Below are positions 38,188 to 49,376 of a stretch of 64,000 bases of DNA, in pieces. The stretch is from Paludibacterium denitrificans (GTDB lineage: Bacteria; Pseudomonadota; Gammaproteobacteria; Burkholderiales; Chromobacteriaceae): positions 372,001 to 436,000 of the forward strand of contig NZ_WLYX01000001.1 of the NCBI RefSeq assembly GCF_009707705.1, in the 5' to 3' direction. The number at the start of each line of letters is the position of its first letter. Position 1 is the first letter of the stretch. A program made the translations under genes and the position numbers. The notes under the pieces were generated by a model. That model worked only from the letters and a program-made list of their open reading frames with translations. It searched no databases and was not told the DNA's origin.

Positions 38188-39022
38188 GGGAAGCAGAGTT
38201 GTCGGCGGACTCAAGGCCCAAAGCGTCGCTCAAGGCGCGCAGGCGCGAAGCCAAGGTGAGATCGAGGCGAATCGATGAAGTATCGATGATGCAACCGCCG
38301 CGTTCAATCGCTGGGTCTTCAATCCATTGCCACAAGGTTTCCGGCGTTTCCTGCTGCAATAGCTGCCGGGCGACAGTCAGATCGGCCGGATTCACGCGCA
38401 GCCGTGCTTGCGCCAGACTGGCTAAGCAAATCATCCAGCACTTGCCGCAATACCGGCTCCAGCGCACGGCCATTCACCTGCAGGTGGTCCTGTACCAGTT
38501 TTTCAGCCAACCTCACCGCCAGCGACAGCAAGCTGCCAGCCAGCTCAGACTCAACCTGCTGCAATTGCTGATTGAACGAATCGGCCAGCAGGGCCAGCGG
38601 CGCCCAAGCCTCGGCAAACTGTTGTTGTACCGCCACCAGAGCACGGCTTTCCGCTTCAGCCTTGCTTAAGCATCCAAGCCCTCGGCATGGCCAGCGGCAT
38701 AACCGGCATCGTGCCCGGTTTGCCGGGCATCCTGATGGATGGCTTCCAATTCGGCAGCAGTCGGGTAGCTCAGACCAGATGCCTCAGCCACTGCACCATC
38801 GGCCGGGTCGCTATCGCCGGGGGGAGGATCATTGTCTGCGACCGCCTCTCCGGCGCATCCATTTCGGCTGGCCGCGGCGGCTCCCCTGCGCTTGGCCACC
38901 AGTTCCACCAGCTGAGCCGGGGTCAGCGTGGATGACAGCCCGCCCAAGTCTGCTGGCGCCCAACTCTGCCAGCTATCAACCTGTTCGCCCGGGATAATCG
39001 GATTATTCGACAAGGCCTTCAT
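38174..39022 (-). CDS. fliH: Flagellar assembly protein FliH
   Basis: Regulator of FliI. Acidic/Pro-rich N-terminus, a GxxxG-like stretch ([20 protein letters not shown]), and a V-ATPase-E-like C-terminus ([40 protein letters not shown]). About 281 aa after repairs at GCTTAAGC 38664 ([16 protein letters not shown]) and GCTAAGC 38421 ([15 protein letters not shown]). It overlaps fliG and fliI. Confidence 0.9.
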
Positions 39023-40001
39023 CACCGCCCTTGCTGCCTAGCACGATCTGGCCATCGTCGGCGAGCTTGCGCACCACCTTGAGAATTTCTTTCTGCTCGG
39101 CTTCGACTTCCGACAACTTGACCGGCCCTTTGGATTCCAGATCGTCGCGCAGCATTTCGGCCGCACGTTGCGACATGTTGCGGAAAATCTTGTCCTTCAG
39201 TTCCTGACTGGTGCCCTTGAGAGCAATCACCAGCGAATCGGACTGTACTTCGCGCAGAATGGTCTGGATGGAACGGTCGTCGATATCCAGAATGTTCTCG
39301 AACACAAACATCTTGTCCTGAATGCGCTGCGCCAACTCCGGGTCATACTCGCGGATATAGTTAAGCGCCGACGCCTCGACATTACCGCCCATGAAGTTGA
39401 GGATTTCGGCGGTCATGCCAATGCCGCCCGATGCGCTCTTCTTGATCCGATCCGAGCCAGACAACAGTTGGGTCAGTACATCGTTCAACTCGCGCAAGGC
39501 CTGCGGCTGCACCCCTTCCAGCGTCGCGGTACGAATCAGCACTTCATTACGCAGGCGCTCCGGGAAGTGCGCCAGGATGGAGCTGGACAAATCCGGCTCC
39601 AGATGAACCAGAATGGTGGAAATGATCTGTGGGTGTTCGTTGCGGATCAGGTCGGCAGCGGACGAAGGGTCCATCCACTTCAGGCTCTCAATACCGCTGT
39701 GATCATTACCTTGCATGATCTTGTCCAGCAGGTTGGACGCCTTGTCCGGCCCCAGCGCTTCGGTCAGCACGTTGCGCAGGTATTCATCAGATGCACCAAT
39801 GCTGGCCCGTGCCGCACACTCTTCGCGGAACTTGCCCACCGTATCATCGATTTCTTCGTAGCTGAGGTTATTGATCGCCGACATCGCCAGCGAAATCTTC
39901 TGGACTTCTTTTGGCCCAAGGTACTTGAACACTTCCACAGCCTCGGTCTGGCCCAGACTGAACAACAGCACCGCACTACGGTGAATACCGTTATCACTCA
40001 T
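39003..40001 (-). CDS. fliG: Flagellar motor switch protein FliG
   Basis: Rotor torque protein. SAVLLFSLGQTEAVEVFKYL start, EHPQIISTILVHLEPDLSSS in the middle domain, and the C-terminal charged ridge (DDRSIQTILREVQSDSLVIA, KIFRNMSQRAAEMLRDDLES). 332 aa, intact. ATG overlaps the end of fliF. Confidence 0.95.
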   Translation of the reverse strand: MSDNGIHRSAVLLFSLGQTEAVEVFKYLGPKEVQKISLAMSAINNLSYEEIDDTVGKFREECAARASIGASDEYLRNVLTEALGPDKASNLLDKIMQGNDHSGIESLKWMDPSSAADLIRNEHPQIISTILVHLEPDLSSSILAHFPERLRNEVLIRTATLEGVQPQALRELNDVLTQLLSGSDRIKKSASGGIGMTAEILNFMGGNVEASALNYIREYDPELAQRIQDKMFVFENILDIDDRSIQTILREVQSDSLVIALKGTSQELKDKIFRNMSQRAAEMLRDDLESKGPVKLSEVEAEQKEILKVVRKLADDGQIVLGSKGGDEGLVE

Positions 40002-41732
40002 CGGAGCTTATCCATTCCTTGATGATTTGTGCCGCCATGCGCGGATCAGACTTCACCAGATCACGCGCAGCTTCCAGATTGGAACTGTATTCGCGCTTCT
40101 GGGCATCACGCGGGTCCGCTTACGGCTTCGCTACCCGCAGCCTTGGCTTCGGCCTTGGCTCCTTCCTCGTCACCAGCAACCGCCAACAGGCGCCCCCCGC
40201 CTCGGTGGCACCTTCCTTGGCCTTTTCCGTTTCTCCCGCAGCAAGCGCACCCGGTTTGACCAGTTCCTTGACGATCGGGCGTACCACACCAAACAGCAAA
40301 TACAACATGGCAATGGTCAATAAACCATACTTGATCAGGTTGCTGGCATTATTGGTGACGTAATCGGTTACTTTTTCCTGCAAAGTCACCGGCACGGCTG
40401 CATCGGCAAAGGCGGCATTCACCACGTTGACCGTATCGCCACGCTGGGTATTGAAACCCATGGCTTCTTTAACCAGATTATTGATCTGCTGGACTTCTTG
40501 TGCCGTCAGCGGTGTTGGTTTCGGCGTGCCGTTACGATCCGGCATCATGCGATAGTTGACCACCACAGCCGCCGACAAGCGTTTTACCAACCCTTGCGGC
40601 ACCTTGGTGTGCTGGATGGTTTTGTCCACCTCATAATTGGTGGTGATATCGCGCTCCACCGCGCCAGAAGCACCAACCGCCTGACCAGACAGCGTAGCCG
40701 TCCCGGGCGCGGCCCCCGGCGGCAAGGTGATCGGCGCCGAGGCGGCGGAAGGCGGTTGGTTGGACAACGCGCCCGGCACGCCACCGGCCTGTGCGCCGCC
40801 ATTACCCAGCTTTTCTACAATCTGCTGGCTACGGGTAGCCGAGGGATTCGGACTGGAGTTGGGTTTGTAACTTTCCGAGGTTTGCTCCACCTCGGCAAAA
40901 TCGACATTGGCTGTCACCTGCGCGCGTGCATTGCCCTTGCCAAAGATCGGCTCAAGGATATCCTCAATCCGTTTGACATAGCTTTCTTCCACCTGATGCA
41001 CATAGGTAAGCTGACGCTGATCCAGACCGGAGGCGTCGTTCTGGTCAGACATCTTGGACAGCAGGTTGCCATCTTGGTCGACTACCGTGACATTCTTGAC
41101 CTGCAAATTGGGTACGGAGCTGGACACCAGATGCAGAATACCGGCCACCTGCCCCGCATCCAGCATCCGGCCACGGTATAAATTCAGCATGACCGAGGCG
41201 GTCGGCTGCTGCTGGTCGCGGATGAAGACACTCTGCTTGGGAACGGCGACATGGACGCGAGCAGACTCGACCGAGGAAATCGCTTCGATGGTGCGCGCCA
41301 ACTCGCCTTCGATGGCACGCTGGTAGTTAACCTGCTCGGCAAACTGGCTGATACCAAACTTCTGGTTATCCATCAGTTCGAAACCAACGCCACCGGCCTT
41401 CGGCAAGCCCTGTGCCGCCAGCTTGAGGCGTGCGTCATAGACCTTGTCCGCCGGAACGGAAATGACACCGCCCTCACCCAGTTGGTAGGGAACGTTCATC
41501 TGCTGCAATGACGCGGTGACTTGCCCACCGTCACGATCAGAAATATTGGCGAAAAGGATTTTGTAGGCTGACGGTTCAGCACGGCCATGCCGATAACAAC
41601 GGAAAGAATGGCGGCAATGGCCACCAGAAAGAGAATTTTCTTGTTGTTGGGAAGCGCCTTGAAACGGTCGGAGGCATCATTGATGCGCGACTTCCAAAGC
41701 GGTGTAGCGTTTTGTTCTGCCAGATCAGCCAT
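39994..41732 (-). CDS. fliF: Flagellar MS-ring protein FliF
   Basis: MS-ring, the base of flagellar assembly. Two membrane helices (KKILFLVAIAAILSVVIGMA; LIKYGLLTIAMLYLLFGVV) around a large periplasmic region (FELMDNQKFGISQFAEQVNY, RVHVAVPKQSVFIRDQQQPT). The C-terminal FliG-binding tail ends MAAQIIKEWISSDE. About 579 aa after small repairs near 41568 (RQPYKILFANISD), 40195 (GALLAVAGDEEG) and 40115 (GTAAGC, probably a GCCGGC site; ADPRDAQKREYSSN). Confidence 0.92.
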
Positions 41733-41788
41733 ACAGTGGTTTTAGCTTTCGGTTATAACCGCTGACGGCCTGAGAGATAGGGCCAGCG

Positions 41789-42108
41789 CTAAACCGGGTA
41801 TTCATGATTTCCTGATAGGCGGACACCAGCTTGTTGCGTGCCCGGACCATGGTCTGGAACGACAGACTGGCTTTCTGCAACGATACCATCACATCTTGCA
41901 GGTTGACCCCTTCATCTCCCAACTCAAACTGCTTCTGCATTTCCTGCGAAGTCTGCTGAGCAGAATTTACCTGCTCGATAGTGGACTTGAGAACGTCAGC
42001 AAAGTCAACTTGCGGCGTTTCCTGAGTCTGAGTCGAGGTCTTGCCTGCGGCCAATGCCGAGGCGGCTCTCAACTCTCCCAGCAACTGATCTACATTATTT
42101 ACAGCCAT
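41789..42108 (-). CDS. fliE: Flagellar hook-basal body protein FliE
   Basis: Adapter between MS-ring and rod. SQEMQKQFELGDEGVNLQDV, MVSLQKASLSFQTMVRARNK, LVSAYQEIMN. As written the frame runs on past the normal end. One C missing from ACCCGG near 41797 would end it EIMNTPV and stop at 41789, giving 106 aa, the family length. First gene of the block; 3 bases separate it from the stop of the regulator. Confidence 0.92.
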
Positions 42109-42110
42109 GG

Positions 42111-43487
42111 CTACTCCGTACCGCTGTCATCCCATACCTCCGCCCCTTCGGCCTGAGCGTCTTCGCTACGGTAGCGCTGCAGTTTATAACGCAGCGTGCG
42201 CTCGCTGATGCCCAGTTTTTCTGCCGCCAGCTTTTTTACGCCGCCAACGGCCGCCAAGGTATCGAGAATATGGCGTTTTTCCAGTGTTTTCATGTCGGCT
42301 TCTGCCGACAGCGGAAGAACTCCCGGCGTTTCGACCGGGGCAACCTGAGCCACGACGGAAGCATTACGCAACATCAAATCGGCGGCAGTAATTTCCGCCC
42401 CGGCGGCAAGAATCACCGCCCGCTGCATAACGTTTTCCAGTTCGCGGATGTTACCCTCCCAACTATAGGCCGTCAATTGACGCTCAGCCTCGGCAGACAA
42501 GGCCAAATCGCCGCGTCCGGCATTCTCCGCATACTTTTTAAGCATGAGTCGTGCCAGCGGCAGAATATCTTCACGTCGTTCGGCCAACGGCGGGATATGC
42601 AGCGGGAAAACATTAAGGCGGAAATAGAGATCTTCGCGGAAATTGCCCGCTTCCACTTCTGCCTGCAAATCGCGGTTTGATGTCGCCAGCACGCGAATAT
42701 CCAGCTTGAGGGTTTTGGTACTGCCCACGCGCTCGACTTCGCGTTCCTGCAACACCCGCAGCAGTTTGGCCTGCAGCGCCAGCGGCATTTCACTGACTTC
42801 ATCCAGCAAGATGGTGCCACCTTGTGCCTGTTCGAACTTGCCGGGCAATGCCTGCGCCGCACCGGTAAACGCGCCACGCTCGTGGCCAAACAGCGTGGAT
42901 TCAAGCAGCGTATCAGGAATCGCCGCACAGTTGACGGCAACGAACGGGCCCTCGGCACGCCGCGAATGACGGTGAATGTAGCGCGCCAGAACTTCCTTGC
43001 CAACGCCGCTTGGCCCGGAGATCATCACGCTGGCATCGCTTTGCGCTACACGGCTCGCCAGCGAAAACAGCTGTTGCATCACCGGTGACTCGGCCACCAC
43101 ATCGCCGGAGCCACCATCCGGCAAACGCAACAGGTGCTTTTCCACTTCGGCCAACAAGCTGGCAGGCTCAAACGGTTTGAGCAGGTAATGGGTCGCCCCG
43201 GCACGCAGCAGTTCGATGGCGCGCTCGATCACGCCATAGGCCGTCATCAGGATGAACGGAACGCCGGGATAACGTTTTTTTACTTCCTCAAACAGGCCAT
43301 AGCCATCCATCGGCGCCATCTGGGCATCCGAGATGATCAGCCCGACCGGTTTTTTCTTTAATTGAACCAACGCCGCCTGACCATCGCCAGCCTCCAGAGT
43401 GGAATAGCCAGCCAGCTCCAGCGTATCAACAATGGCTTCGCGCAGGTCGGCGTCATCTTCCACGACCAGTATGGGCAAACACTTCAT
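42111..43487 (-). CDS. Sigma-54-dependent flagellar response regulator (FlrC/FleR-like)
   Basis: Activates class III flagellar promoters with sigma-54. REC domain (ILVVEDDADLREAIVDTLEL; phospho-Asp in LIISDAQMAPMDGY). AAA+ domain with ISGPSGVGKEVLARYIHRHS (Walker A variant GPSGVGKE), FGHERGAFTGA (GAFTGA loop contacting sigma-54) and GGTILLDEVSEMPLALQAKL. Fis-type helix-turn-helix KKLAAEKLGISERTLRYKLQ. 458 aa, intact. The partner kinase (FlrB/FleS) is not in the window. Lies immediately before fliE. Confidence 0.9.
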   Translation of the reverse strand: MKCLPILVVEDDADLREAIVDTLELAGYSTLEAGDGQAALVQLKKKPVGLIISDAQMAPMDGYGLFEEVKKRYPGVPFILMTAYGVIERAIELLRAGATHYLLKPFEPASLLAEVEKHLLRLPDGGSGDVVAESPVMQQLFSLASRVAQSDASVMISGPSGVGKEVLARYIHRHSRRAEGPFVAVNCAAIPDTLLESTLFGHERGAFTGAAQALPGKFEQAQGGTILLDEVSEMPLALQAKLLRVLQEREVERVGSTKTLKLDIRVLATSNRDLQAEVEAGNFREDLYFRLNVFPLHIPPLAERREDILPLARLMLKKYAENAGRGDLALSAEAERQLTAYSWEGNIRELENVMQRAVILAAGAEITAADLMLRNASVVAQVAPVETPGVLPLSAEADMKTLEKRHILDTLAAVGGVKKLAAEKLGISERTLRYKLQRYRSEDAQAEGAEVWDDSGTE

Positions 43488-43519
43488 TATTTGAGTCAAA
43501 CCGTAGAGTACAAAACAGA

Positions 43520-44211
43520 TCAGATAACCGTCTGGCGCTGTGCAACGAGCGCCACCAGACGGCTGGCAATGGCCGACAGGGCCAGCACTTCATGTGTACC
43601 ACCCATGGCGATGGCTTCCTTGGGCATGCCAAACACCACACAGCTGGCTTCATCCTGGGCGATATTGTAGGCACCGGATTCACGCAACTCCAGCATACAG
43701 TGAGCGCCATCGCGCCCCATACCGGTGAGGATCACCCCGATGGCATTTTTGCCAACCACATTGGCCGCGGAGCGGAACAGGACATCGACCGACGGCCGGT
43801 GGCGGTTGACCGGCGGCCCGTTGTTAAGGCTGGTAGCAAAGCCGATGGTGGGAGCATTTTTTACCAGCAGATGCGAATGCCCGGCGCAATGTAGACGGTA
43901 CCGGGCTGCAGCCGTTCGTTATCTTCCGCTTCCTTGACGTGCAATTGGCAGAGCGAATCCAGCCGGGTGGCAAAGGATTTGGTAAACATTTCCGGCATGT
44001 GCTGCGCCACCAGAATCGGCGGCATGTTGACGGGCAGAGCGGTAAGGAGAACACGTAGTGCTTCGGTGCCACCGGTAGACGAACCAATCACGATGACCTG
44101 CTGTCGCGCCAGCGGCGTGCGCCCGGTCTGACGTGGCAGTATCACATCGGCACTCAGGCTGGGTGCCACTTCCAGCGGTTTTACGGCTACGCCTGCCGGA
44201 TTCAGTCCCAT
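43520..44211 (-). CDS. CheB-type methylesterase domain protein lacking a receiver domain
   Basis: Chemoreceptor glutamate methylesterase/deamidase fold. Active Ser in [16 protein letters not shown], the His in [19 protein letters not shown], the Asp in [19 protein letters not shown], and [20 protein letters not shown]. 230 aa after adding one G at about 43876 ([20 protein letters not shown]). Classical CheB is about 350 aa with an N-terminal receiver; none is encoded here, only about 40 residues precede the catalytic domain. Regulation by phosphorylation is therefore unlikely. Confidence 0.85.
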
Positions 44212-44303
44212 GATTATCCTTACTTGAGCGGCATGACTGCCTGAACTTCAGACGCCGATGGCGGCGCGTGCATCAGATCTCAGGCGAATGACAGATGGTC
44301 AAA

Positions 44304-44785
44304 TCAGACCGTTGTACCACGGCACTGTTCTATCAGTGAAATCCAGCTATCGCAAGCGGCTTCTATCATGTCCAGCACCCGATCAAAGCCGCGTGCTCCG
44401 CCATAGTACGGGTCGGGCACTTCCAGCCTAAGCTGGTGTTGCCCAATGATGCCAGCAGGTAATGCAGGCGCGGCTGGTAAGCGGGCGGACAGTTGTTTTG
44501 CAGCAATGCCATGTTTTGCCGGTCGGCAGCCAGTATCAGGTTGAAGTCTGAAAAATCGGCCAGTTGCACCTGACGGGCACGCAAATCGTTTAGCAGGTAA
44601 CCGCGTTGCGCGGCAGCCTGACAGGTGCGTGGATCCGGCGCTTCGCCGACATGATAGCTGTGGGTCCCCGCGGAATCGACGCGGACGTTTTCGGCCAACC
44701 CGCGTAGCGCCAGCTTGTGACGCATGACGCCTTCGGCAGTGGGGGAGCGGCAGATATTACCGGTACAGACGAACAAAATCGCCAT
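44304..44785 (-). CDS. Low-molecular-weight protein-tyrosine phosphatase
   Basis: The N-terminal FVCTGNICRSPTAEGV gives the C(X)5R P-loop (CTGNICRS). The general acid is in EVPDPYYGGARGFDRVLDMI. 159 aa after restoring GCCGGC at GCCTAAGC 44426 (GNTSRLEVPDPYYGG). Small single gene with no capsule or exopolysaccharide operon beside it, so it may be a housekeeping arsenate reductase-like/LMW-PTP. Confidence 0.9.
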
Positions 44786-44876
44786 TTCGCCCGGCTGTTG
44801 AACGACACGTTCAGATTGTCTTGCATGGTTTGCTGCCTGTTATTCATTGCATCGAAGGCCTGATGGTCAGCCCCGA

Positions 44877-47149
44877 TCAGGTTGCCGCGGAAGGCTCTGC
44901 CTTGCCCGAAGCCAACAGCTCCCGCACGATGTTGGCGAACTCCCGGCTCGGCAACGGTCGGCTAAAGAGAAACCCTTGAATCTCGTCACAGCCATAGCTG
45001 CGCAGCAAGGCAAGCTGTGGCCCGGTTTCCACGCCTTCGGCAATTACGGTGAGCCCCAGCGTATGTCCAAGCTGGATGATGGCCTTGACGATGGCGACAT
45101 CCTCCGAATCGCCTTCCATATCGCGGATGAAGGATTGGTCGATCTTGAGTTTGTTCACCGCCAGTCGCTTGAGATACGACAGGCTGGAATAGCCGGTACC
45201 AAAATCGTCGATGGAAATCTTGACGCCTATCTCCTTGAGGCGGCGCAAGGTTTCCCTCACCCCGTCCAGATCATGCAACAGGAAAGATTCGGTCAGTTCC
45301 AGCTCCAGCAAGCCCGCTTAAGCAAACCGGACTGGGCCAGTGCACGGGACACGGTTTCGACCAGATTGCCACGCTTGAATTGCAATGCCGAGAGATTGAC
45401 CGCCACCGCAATGGGCGATGGCAGGTTCATCTGGCGCCATTCCTCTGCCTGACGACAGGCTTCGTTCAGCACCCATTCGCCAATCGGGATGATCAGCCCG
45501 CTGCGTTCGGCCAACCCTATGAAGCGGCCGGGGCCAAGCAGCCCCCATTGCGGATGCTGCCAGCGCAACAACGCTTCGGCACCGATGATCTGGCCGCTGA
45601 CCGCGTCAATTTGCGGCTGGTAGTGCAGCACCAATTGCTTTTTAGCGCTTCCCGCAATTGGCCTTGCAACTGCATGTGTTCCAGCGCATCGCGGTTCATT
45701 TGCTCGGAGAAGAAGCGATAGGTGTTTCTGCGCTTCCTTGGCGTGATACAGCGCGGTATCGGCATGTTTGAGCAGCGTGTTCAGGTCGCTATCGTCATCG
45801 GGAAACAAGCTGATACCGATACTGAACGAGGTATTGAGCGTGTAGCTGTCCACGCTGAACGATTCGGCAAAGGCATCGACAATGCCCCGGGTGATTTCTT
45901 CGACGATGACCACTTCCGGCACATCGTGCAGCAGGATCACGAACTCGTCGCCGCCCTGACGACTAATGGTATCGGAGGCACGAATGCAGCCCTGCAAGCG
46001 TTGCGCCACCTGCACTAACAGCCGGTCGCCGCAACCGTGGCCAAGGCTATCGTTGACCTGTTTGAAATTATCCAGATCCAGAAACAGCACGGCGACCGTG
46101 GAGTGTTCGCGCTTGGCCACCGTCGCCGCCTGATTGAAGCGGTCTTGCAATAAGCGTCGATTGGGCAAGCCGGTTAGCGGGTCGTAATGCGCCAAAAACT
46201 CCAGCTTTTTCTCTGCCGCCTGATGCTGGATACGCGTGCGCAAGGTTTGGATGCCATAAGCAAGGTTATTGGCCAGTTCTTCCAGTAGCTCGACTTCCCC
46301 GGCATTAAAGGCACTGGCTTCGGCCGCGTAAATGGTTAAAGCACCCAACACCCGGCTGTTGACGATCAGCGGCAATGCAATACTGGACTGATAGCCGCGC
46401 CGCACGGCCAATTCGCGCCACGGCAGCATTTTCGGATTGGTCAGGACATTCTGGTTGACGGTGGTGTGCCCAGTGCGGATCGCCGTGCCGGTGGGGCCCT
46501 GCCCCAGCGGCGTATCGGCCCACGACACGGCCATGCCATCCAGATAGCCTTCTTCATAGCCAGACTGCGCCATCGGACGCACGCTGCGGCTAGCATCGTG
46601 TTGGGCAAAGCCAACCCATGCCATCCGGTAGCCACCGGTTTCCACCGCCAAGCGGCAGATGGTGGACAACAACCCCTGCTCGTCCTCGGCACGGATCAAT
46701 GCGTTATTGCACTTGCTCAACAGCTTGAGCGCCCGGGTCAGGTGCTTCTGGTTGAGTTCCGCCTGCTTGGCCGGGTAATGTCCTCATACATACCCAAGAT
46801 GCCGATCACGTTTTGTTCCGCGTCATGCAAAGGCACCTTGGAGGTGCGCAACCAGATCATCCTGCCGTCAGGAGTGGTTTGCTGTTCCCCGGAAGTTCAA
46901 CTTTGGCTCGCCGGACTCCATGACAGCCTGATCGTCCGCACGATAGGCTTCCGCCTGGTCGCGCCAGCCCATGTCAAAATCGGTCTTGCCGATCAGCTGT
47001 TGCGCACGGCTCCAGTTTGCATCGCGGGCAAACAGGCTGTTGGCCCCCAGATAACGCGAAGCACGGTCCTTCCAGAACACCCGAATGGGGAGGCTTTCAA
47101 CAATCTCCTGCAACAGCGCCTTGTAGGAAGGGTCGTGAACGTTCTTCAT
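44877..47149 (-). CDS. PAS-GAF-GGDEF-EAL c-di-GMP protein
   Basis: PAS ([20 protein letters not shown]), GAF ([40 protein letters not shown]), GGDEF ([34 protein letters not shown]) and EAL ([65 protein letters not shown]). Both catalytic motifs look complete (GGDEF; EALLR), so it could make or degrade c-di-GMP. 757 aa after five repairs near 46893, 46778, 45725 (GCGC for [22 protein letters not shown]), 45645 (A-run) and GCTTAAGC 45316 ([16 protein letters not shown]). Confidence 0.87.
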
Positions 47150-47279
47150 CGTAACCTTTGTTGAATGATTGACAGGGCAGCGTGAGGACCAAGCCCGCAG
47201 ACTCCATACTATCAATTTTCCATCATCCGCATGTGCTTCACACCGCCATTAACATCAAACCGTCAGAATGGCGAGACGG

Positions 47280-48231
47280 TCAGCTATCTGCCGACGGAGC
47301 GTCCACCTCTCCAGTGGCCGGATACAGGCTGGCACAGGCTTGCAATTGCGGTTGCAGGGTTTTCACCAGCTGCCACAGTTTTTCTGCCACCGGATAGAGC
47401 GAACGGTTCCGCCGTCGTATCAGCATGATGGTACGGCGCGCTACCGGCACCAGCGGCACAGCCACCAAGGTGGAACCGGCCGGAAAGGGCAAAGCCAGCC
47501 CCGGGCTGACACTGACACCGACGCCAGCCTGCACCAGACGGAACACCGAGGCGGAATGACCCAGTTCCTGCGCCACCGACACCCTCACGCCATGTTCTGC
47601 CAGAATCTGGTCGATCAACGGTAAACTACCGGAGTTGTAATCCAGCAACACCAGCGCCTGCCCTTCCAGCTGTTGCCACGAGACCTCAGGCAAACGCGCC
47701 AGTGGATGGTCTTGTCGGCACACCAGCCAGAAAGCATCGTCCAGCACCGGTTCGCAGATCAGGTCTTCGGCCAACCCCGGCTGCACCACCAGACCAAAAT
47801 CCACCTCGCCGGAACGCACCTGATCGATATTCAGGCGCTGCACCTGATCATGCATCACCAGCCTTACCTGCGGATAATGCTCGGCACAGGCCGATAACAG
47901 CGTCGGCATCAGGCTGGCCGACAGGGTCGGGCTGCTGGCAATGTGTACCGTACCCTGCGTCTGCTCGCCCTGCTTGCGCGCTTCCAGAAGAACATCCTGC
48001 AACTCGTCCAGCACGCGCGCCAGCTGACTGCTTAAACGCACCCCGACGGTGGTCAGTTCAACATCCCGCGTTGTCCGGTCGAGCAACCGCACGGCCAGCT
48101 CGGCCTCCAGTTCGCGGATACAACGGCTGACTGCTAAGCTGGGTCAGGCCGATGGACTCGCCAGCACGGCTGAAATGGCGATGGCGCGCCACGGCCAGAA
48201 AGACCTGCAATTGCCGCAACGAGATATTCAT
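47280..48231 (-). CDS. LysR family transcriptional regulator
   Basis: LysR-type regulator, 316 aa. N-terminal helix-turn-helix RHFSRAGESIGLTQPAVSRC appears once GCTAAGC 48133 (- strand GCTTAGC) is read as GCCGGC. LTQPAVSR is near invariant in this family, so this site is strong evidence for the substitution. Effector domain VHIASSPTLSASLMPTLLSA. Divergent from the SBF transporter, which it probably controls. Confidence 0.9.
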
Positions 48232-48354
48232 GCAAAAAACTCATCAATTGATTATATAAATGAATTTGTATTCTCAATTTGCTTGCGTTTCAATAGCGGC
48301 CATCTCTATCTGTCGCGGTCGGGCACAAAGCTACCGCGCACTTCGGACCTGAAT

Positions 48355-49330
48355 ATGTGGCGTTATATTGATCCGTTTACCCGGGCGCTGATCCTCACCG
48401 TGACGCTGGCCAGCCTGTTTCCCTGCCACGGTGCGGCCGTTCCCATCTTCAATGGCGTCACCAATGTCGGCATCAGCCTGCTGTTTTTCCTGCATGGCGC
48501 CAAGCTGTCACGTCAGGCCGTGGTAGCTAAGCGCCACCCACTGGCGGCTGCACTTGCTGGTACTGGCGTTTACTTTTGTGCTGTTCCCGCTGCTCGGGCT
48601 GGCGCTCAAACCGTTGTTGAGCCCGCTGGTCACCCCGGCGTTGTACATGGGGGTGCTGTACCTGTGCATGCTGCCCTCCACGGTCCAGTCTTCGATTGCC
48701 TTTACCTCGATGGCACAGGGCAATATTCCGGCGGCCATTTGCAGCGCCACGGCCTCGAATATTCTGGGGATTTTCATCACGCCGCTGCTGGTTGGCCTGT
48801 TGCTGGTCAACCATGGCAGCCAGGCACAAGGATGGGAACCGGTGATCGCGATTGTGTTGCAGCTGCTGCTGCCGTTCATCGCCGGGCAACTGGTGCGACC
48901 GCTGATCGGCCACTGGGTGGCGGATCACAAACGGCTGGTAAAAATGGTGGATCAGGGGTCGATTCTGCTGGTGGTGTATACCGCCTTCAGCGAGGCGGTG
49001 ATCAGCGGCTTGTGGCAACAGACACCGCTCTCCGCGCTGGCCGGGCTGCTGCTGATCAATGCCTTGTTGCTGGCGACTTTGCTGGGGCTGACTTTCTGGC
49101 TCAGTCAGCGTTTGGGGTTTAACCGGGAAGACCGCATTACGATTTTATTCTGCGGTTCCAAAAAGAGCCTTGCCAGCGGCGTGCCGATGGCCAAGGTGCT
49201 GTTTGCTTACCATCCGATCGGTGCCATCGTGCTGCCGCTGATGCTGTTCCACCAGATTCAACTGATGGTGTGCGCACTGCTGGCACAACACCTGCACAAG
49301 CGCGCGCCGGGGGCGACGGCGCAGAGTTGA
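48355..49330 (+). CDS. Bile acid:sodium symporter (SBF/YfeH-like) family transporter
   Basis: A ten-helix transporter of the SBF_like (PSE/YfeH) type. ISLLFFLHGAKLSRQAVVAG, VLYLCMLPSTVQSSIAFTSM, ASNILGIFITPLLVGLLL, and CGSKKSLASGVPMAKVLF are the crossing-motif signatures. 324 aa after reading GCTAAGC 48526 as GCCGGC (AVVAGATHWRLHLLVLAF). The substrate is unknown for this subfamily. Divergent from a LysR gene. Confidence 0.88.
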
Positions 49331-49344
49331 GTCAGGCCGGTGTT

Positions 49345-49357
49345 TTCGGCCAACCTT
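49345..49357 (-). repeat. GTTGGCCGAA element, extended form
   Basis: AAGGTTGGCCGAAAA on the - strand, 15 bases past the transporter stop and between convergent genes. Confidence 0.8.
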
Positions 49358-49376
49358 AGTACGCACCGGGGCTGGA

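Noticed and set aside
41725..41788. Longer FliE ending SGYNRKLKPLYG
   Set aside because: FliE normally ends soon after YQEIMN; one missing C gives a stop at 41789 and the standard 106 aa.
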